Translations under genes and position numbers: made by a program
In this document: positions 61,491-64,000 of the stretch, piece by piece
How positions within the stretch are numbered: position 1 is the stretch's first letter
How the letters are laid out: each line of letters begins with the position of its first letter
Notes under the pieces: generated by a model
What the model was told of the DNA's origin: nothing
Databases searched by the model: none
The model's input: the letters and a program-made list of their open reading frames with translations, nothing else
Assembly: GCA_000310025.1 (NCBI GenBank)
Contig: FN648443.1
Coordinates: 1 to 64,000 of the forward strand
Origin: Ectocarpus siliculosus
Taxonomy: Eukaryota > Sar > Phaeophyceae > Ectocarpales > Ectocarpaceae
Length of the DNA stretch: 64,000 nucleotides
Reading direction: 5' to 3'

Positions 61491-61754
61491 ACGTTGTCAC
61501 AAGTTGTCATGCTGGTCAGCTACCGCTCCGGCTTCTGCCTCTGCTGTTGAGGCTCCCGCTACTGCTGCTGCTTCCAGTTACATGGGAAGCAGCACAACAC
61601 AAACGCAGCTGCCGCTGCCAGCTACACGGGCAGCAGTACAACCACGTTTGGTGGGTATAACACGACGGCAGTTGCATCGCGAGGGCTCCGCATTCGCGCA
61701 CTCTTGGTTGCGTCCAACCTTGGTGTGGGTTGTTGTGTGTGTGTGTTGTTCTTA

Positions 61755-61785
61755 CTATTGCTGCTGCTGCTGCTGCTGCTGCTGC
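61755..61785. repeat. (CTG)n microsatellite
   Basis: Nine or so CTG triplets, TGCTGCTGCTG on the plus strand, in a Ser/Ala/Leu-coding-like region with further CTG-rich clusters at 61545-61575. Confidence 0.85.
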
Positions 61786-62230
61786 GAGGCAGATTATACT
61801 ATAATGCAACCAAGGCAATCTCATAAAATGGTCCTCATTCCTCTACACTCACTATCGTGCTTGTGCGAAGCCTCATGCTGCAAGGCGGTGCCCTCGTCGA
61901 CTCCTGAACCGTCGCCGAAGTTGTGTCCGCTCCATGCCATCCGCTCGCTCTCGGCAGACGCGGTTTAGCCAAGCCGTCTTGTCGAAGGGGGTTGTTGATA
62001 GGAATCCCCTCCCCACGGAGAATGTGCTCATCGTGACCTCTCTCCCCAAGCTCTCGCTCTCCCTTGCTCCTCTGCTACGGACGGTACCGCGGCTGCGGGC
62101 TGCGGTACTCTGGAGCAGGGGCTACGTGGATTGTACTACGTACTACCCCCTTGCATGAAATGTGCCCACTTTGTATATAGGATTTACTATAGACTTGTTT
62201 ATATAGGAAATTGTGTGGCGTTTGGGGGGG

Positions 62231-62330
62231 NNNNNNNNNNNNNNNNNNNNNNNNNNNNNNNNNNNNNNNNNNNNNNNNNNNNNNNNNNNNNNNNNNNNNN
62301 NNNNNNNNNNNNNNNNNNNNNNNNNNNNNN
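62231..62330. other. Assembly gap (100 N)
   Basis: Fixed-size N run bounded by a G run on the left and a C run on the right, close to the right inverted end of the 59151-62396 block. Confidence 0.97.
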
Positions 62331-62400
62331 CCCCCCCCCCGGAGGGCCCCAAAAAAAAGTTTTGGGGGTTAGGTGTCGGAATTTTTTTTTTTGTGCTTTG

Positions 62401-63013
62401 TCCTAGAATCGCAGCATTTTCTGTGGGCCAGGGATCGTTCTCTCGAGCGCTCTCAGGCCACCACGCTTAATCACTTGCTTTCAGAGTAAAGTCCCGACCG
62501 TTCGGGCGCTCACAGGCCAGCGTTTCGCATTTTTCAGTTTTCGCAATTTTGTCGCTCGGAGGGCATTTCTTTCGGTCCGATGAGCTCTACGGTCTTCTCC
62601 AATACCATTCCATTGGTCTCTGCCTTCTTTTTTCTCTTCCGGCCTCGCTGTCTCGCCGTCCTTCCCGTCGTGAGGGACACTCTCAGTCTCTCACTCTCTC
62701 TCTCTCTCTTCGGCGCTTTTTCGCTCTCTCCTCTCTCTGAATCAGAGTCGGAAGCAGAATCGGAAGCAGAGTCGGAATGGGCGGTACAACTTTTTTCTAT
62801 TTTTTTTGCGTTTCTCTCTTTGTCTGTCTGTGTGTCTCTTTGTGTCTCTGTGTGTCTTTCCCTGCCTTCTCACTCTCTCCTTTGTTTTGTATCTCTTTTT
62901 TTTTCTGTCTCTCTCTATCTCTCTCTGTCACACCCAATAATACCTATAATACCTATTTACACGTGTGTCGCACATACACACCTATTTGCACGTGTGCGAC
63001 TGCATAATATCTT
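62401..63013. repeat. Second copy of the 57.5-59.1 kb dispersed repeat
   Basis: CCTAGAATCGCAGCATTTTC at 62401 repeats 57554. The GACCGTTCGGGCGCT unit, the (CT)n block and the CACACCCAATAATACC end follow in the same order as at 57554-59090. It is about 10 percent diverged and has a single 291-bp-type unit. Confidence 0.75.
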
Positions 63014-63049
63014 TTTTCGGAATCCATCGGGGTTCGGTCAACGAGCGGT

Positions 63050-63677
63050 GCATGAGGTTCGTTAGGTGGTGTCCGGATCTTCTTAGGGTATTCGCGCACA
63101 AAGGTAATGGCAATTTCCTAGAGTCTTTCGCCACAAACCAGTGGATCGCTCCGTACAACATTTGGCTGCTTTCCAAAACAACTGCCACATGTGTTTTGAC
63201 GTCTGTACAGCAGCGGCAGTAGTTCAATACATTTACAAATACATTAACAAGGGCGCGGACTTTATCAAGGCTAAGATCCTGTGCGACGGCGATGAAATAG
63301 AGGCCTGCCGTTCAGCGCGATACATTTCAGCTGCTGAAGCTGCGTGGCGCTTGCTGGGTAGACAGTTGCGCCAGCTATTTTTGACGCTCATTCTTGACGG
63401 AGCCCCTGCCAACCTTCTTTGGGAGCATTTCAATAAGGACTTTACATCAGATTGGCGCATGTCCATGACCGATCTGGATGCCGATAACGCCGCCCTTCGC
63501 GAAATCGATCTCGGGTTACAGCACCATGGACGAACGAACGTTATCGTTGGACTGCCTGCCGTAATCCATCGAGACACAGAATACTTGCGTTTCAAGCACA
63601 TGTTCAATCCGGAGCAAATGCGCATGTTTGTGGGAGTTTATCGTTCCTTTGGACCTAAGCGTGTCGCCTTCGCGTAA
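63050..63677 (+). pseudogene. Helitron Rep/helicase fragment
   Basis: Remnant of a Helitron-encoded protein (rolling-circle replication initiator fused to a PIF1-like helicase). Frame 1 (to 63222) reads FATNQWIAPYNIWLLSK, matching the conserved PYN.WLL segment. The next frame (from about 63170) continues CFDVCTAAAVVQYIYKYINK, GDEIEACRSARYISAAEAAW and later LREIDLGLQHHGR...VGLP, the stretch that precedes the helicase. The join needs a one-base shift near 63178, and much between the Rep end and the helicase start is missing. A stop at 63675-63677 ends the frame. Clearly degenerate; no terminal TC...CTRR Helitron ends were identified in the window. Confidence 0.75.
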
Positions 63678-64000
63678 TCGGCACCATGAACGAAGTGCAT
63701 GTGCCTGCGTGCTACCGTAGGTACACGCCTGCTGTGTGAATGACCTTTGTTGCGTCGGACGCGTGGGAGTTCGTCCCTTCCTTAGTCGTACGCGTATCAT
63801 TGGGTGCGGTCGTTGTCGCTTATTGGTGGTCGAGACTATAGGCTGCGTGTCGCCATATAGGACTGTCCTGGGTGTAGGTGTGTCGATTGCCTTTTGCGAG
63901 GCGAGTTTGTCTGCGTGCCAGAGTGTCGTCTGCGCGTGGCCATTGGATTCTGCAACAATAACAATACACTTGCACTTCACCCCTCCCTATGTTTACATGC
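63678..64000. other. No recognisable feature
   Basis: The last ~320 bp hold no ORF with a family resemblance on either strand. They may be the continuation of degenerate Helitron DNA. Confidence 0.5.

Larger units (their letters stand above)
59151..62396. mobile_element. Inverted-repeat-bounded block, ~3.2 kb, probable DNA transposon
   Basis: The left end GCACAAAAATTTTTTTATCC with CGACACCTAACCC reappears inverted at 62366-62396 (GGGTTAGGTGTCGGA then a T run and TGTGC). The repeat is ~31 bp and imperfect in its A/T run. Inside are minus-strand ORFs, including a C2H2-like zinc finger, a coding minisatellite and a 100-N gap beside a poly-G/poly-C run. Both flanks are copies of the same dispersed repeat, so the block may sit at the junction of a tandem pair. 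No transposase core was recognised. Confidence 0.5.

Noticed and set aside
1-64000. CRISPR arrays, rRNA genes, bacterial operons
   Set aside because: No regularly spaced short repeats, no rRNA-like sequence and clear intron-containing genes; the DNA is eukaryotic.

Overview
The window is eukaryotic genomic DNA: genes are split by GT-AG introns averaging about 870 bp, base composition is balanced, repeats are abundant, and there are three assembly gaps. Long introns, divergently arranged neighbouring genes and a plant/alga-style 7TM-RGS protein family fit a brown alga (Ectocarpus-like stramenopile). That assignment is inference; the sequence alone does not prove the species.

Layout. Positions 1-24232, 24233-45907 and 45908-57531 are three tandem copies (R1, R2, R3) of one 22-24 kb segment, R3 being cut short on the right. 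Each copy carries a divergent, head-to-head pair of related genes: A on the minus strand and B on the plus strand. Both encode the same design, a seven-transmembrane N-terminal half followed by a Ser/Thr- and charge-rich linker and a C-terminal RGS (regulator of G-protein signalling) domain. I reconstructed an 11-exon model by comparing A with B and copy with copy. Homologous exons have equal or frame-compatible lengths, and the intron phases match throughout.

Only B2 (32187-42724, 622 codons plus stop) reads through completely. B1 has a one-base insertion in the RGS exon. B3 keeps only exon 1. A1 lacks exons 1-4 and has an 11-bp deletion beside a splice donor. A2 keeps only the linker-RGS exons. 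A3 lacks recognisable exons 1-2 and has a nonsense codon in TM4 and a one-base deletion in TM5. The locus therefore looks like one apparently working 7TM-RGS gene surrounded by decaying paralogs.

Mobile DNA. Because the copies are so similar, they supply empty sites that define insertions precisely: a 5'-truncated LINE with a (CAA)n tail in A1 and A2; in R2, a 343-bp TRIM-like element with 68-bp direct terminal repeats and a 4-bp duplication; in R2, a 217-bp MITE with a TA duplication; a tRNA-headed foldback element with TCAGA duplications in intron 5 of B1 and B2, with a second foldback nested inside it in B2; and an 811-bp inverted-repeat element in R3.

Right end (57532-64000). The duplicated segment stops just before B3 exon 2 would begin. 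It is followed by a tandem ~291-bp repeat, pyrimidine-rich DNA, a ~3.2-kb inverted-repeat-bounded block with a C2H2-like zinc finger ORF and a 63-bp coding minisatellite, a second copy of the flanking repeat, and a degenerate Helitron Rep/helicase fragment. The last ~320 bp show nothing recognisable.

Expected function: a 7TM-RGS protein would sit in the plasma membrane and accelerate GTP hydrolysis on a G-alpha subunit, as plant AtRGS1 does. That role rests on domain identity only.
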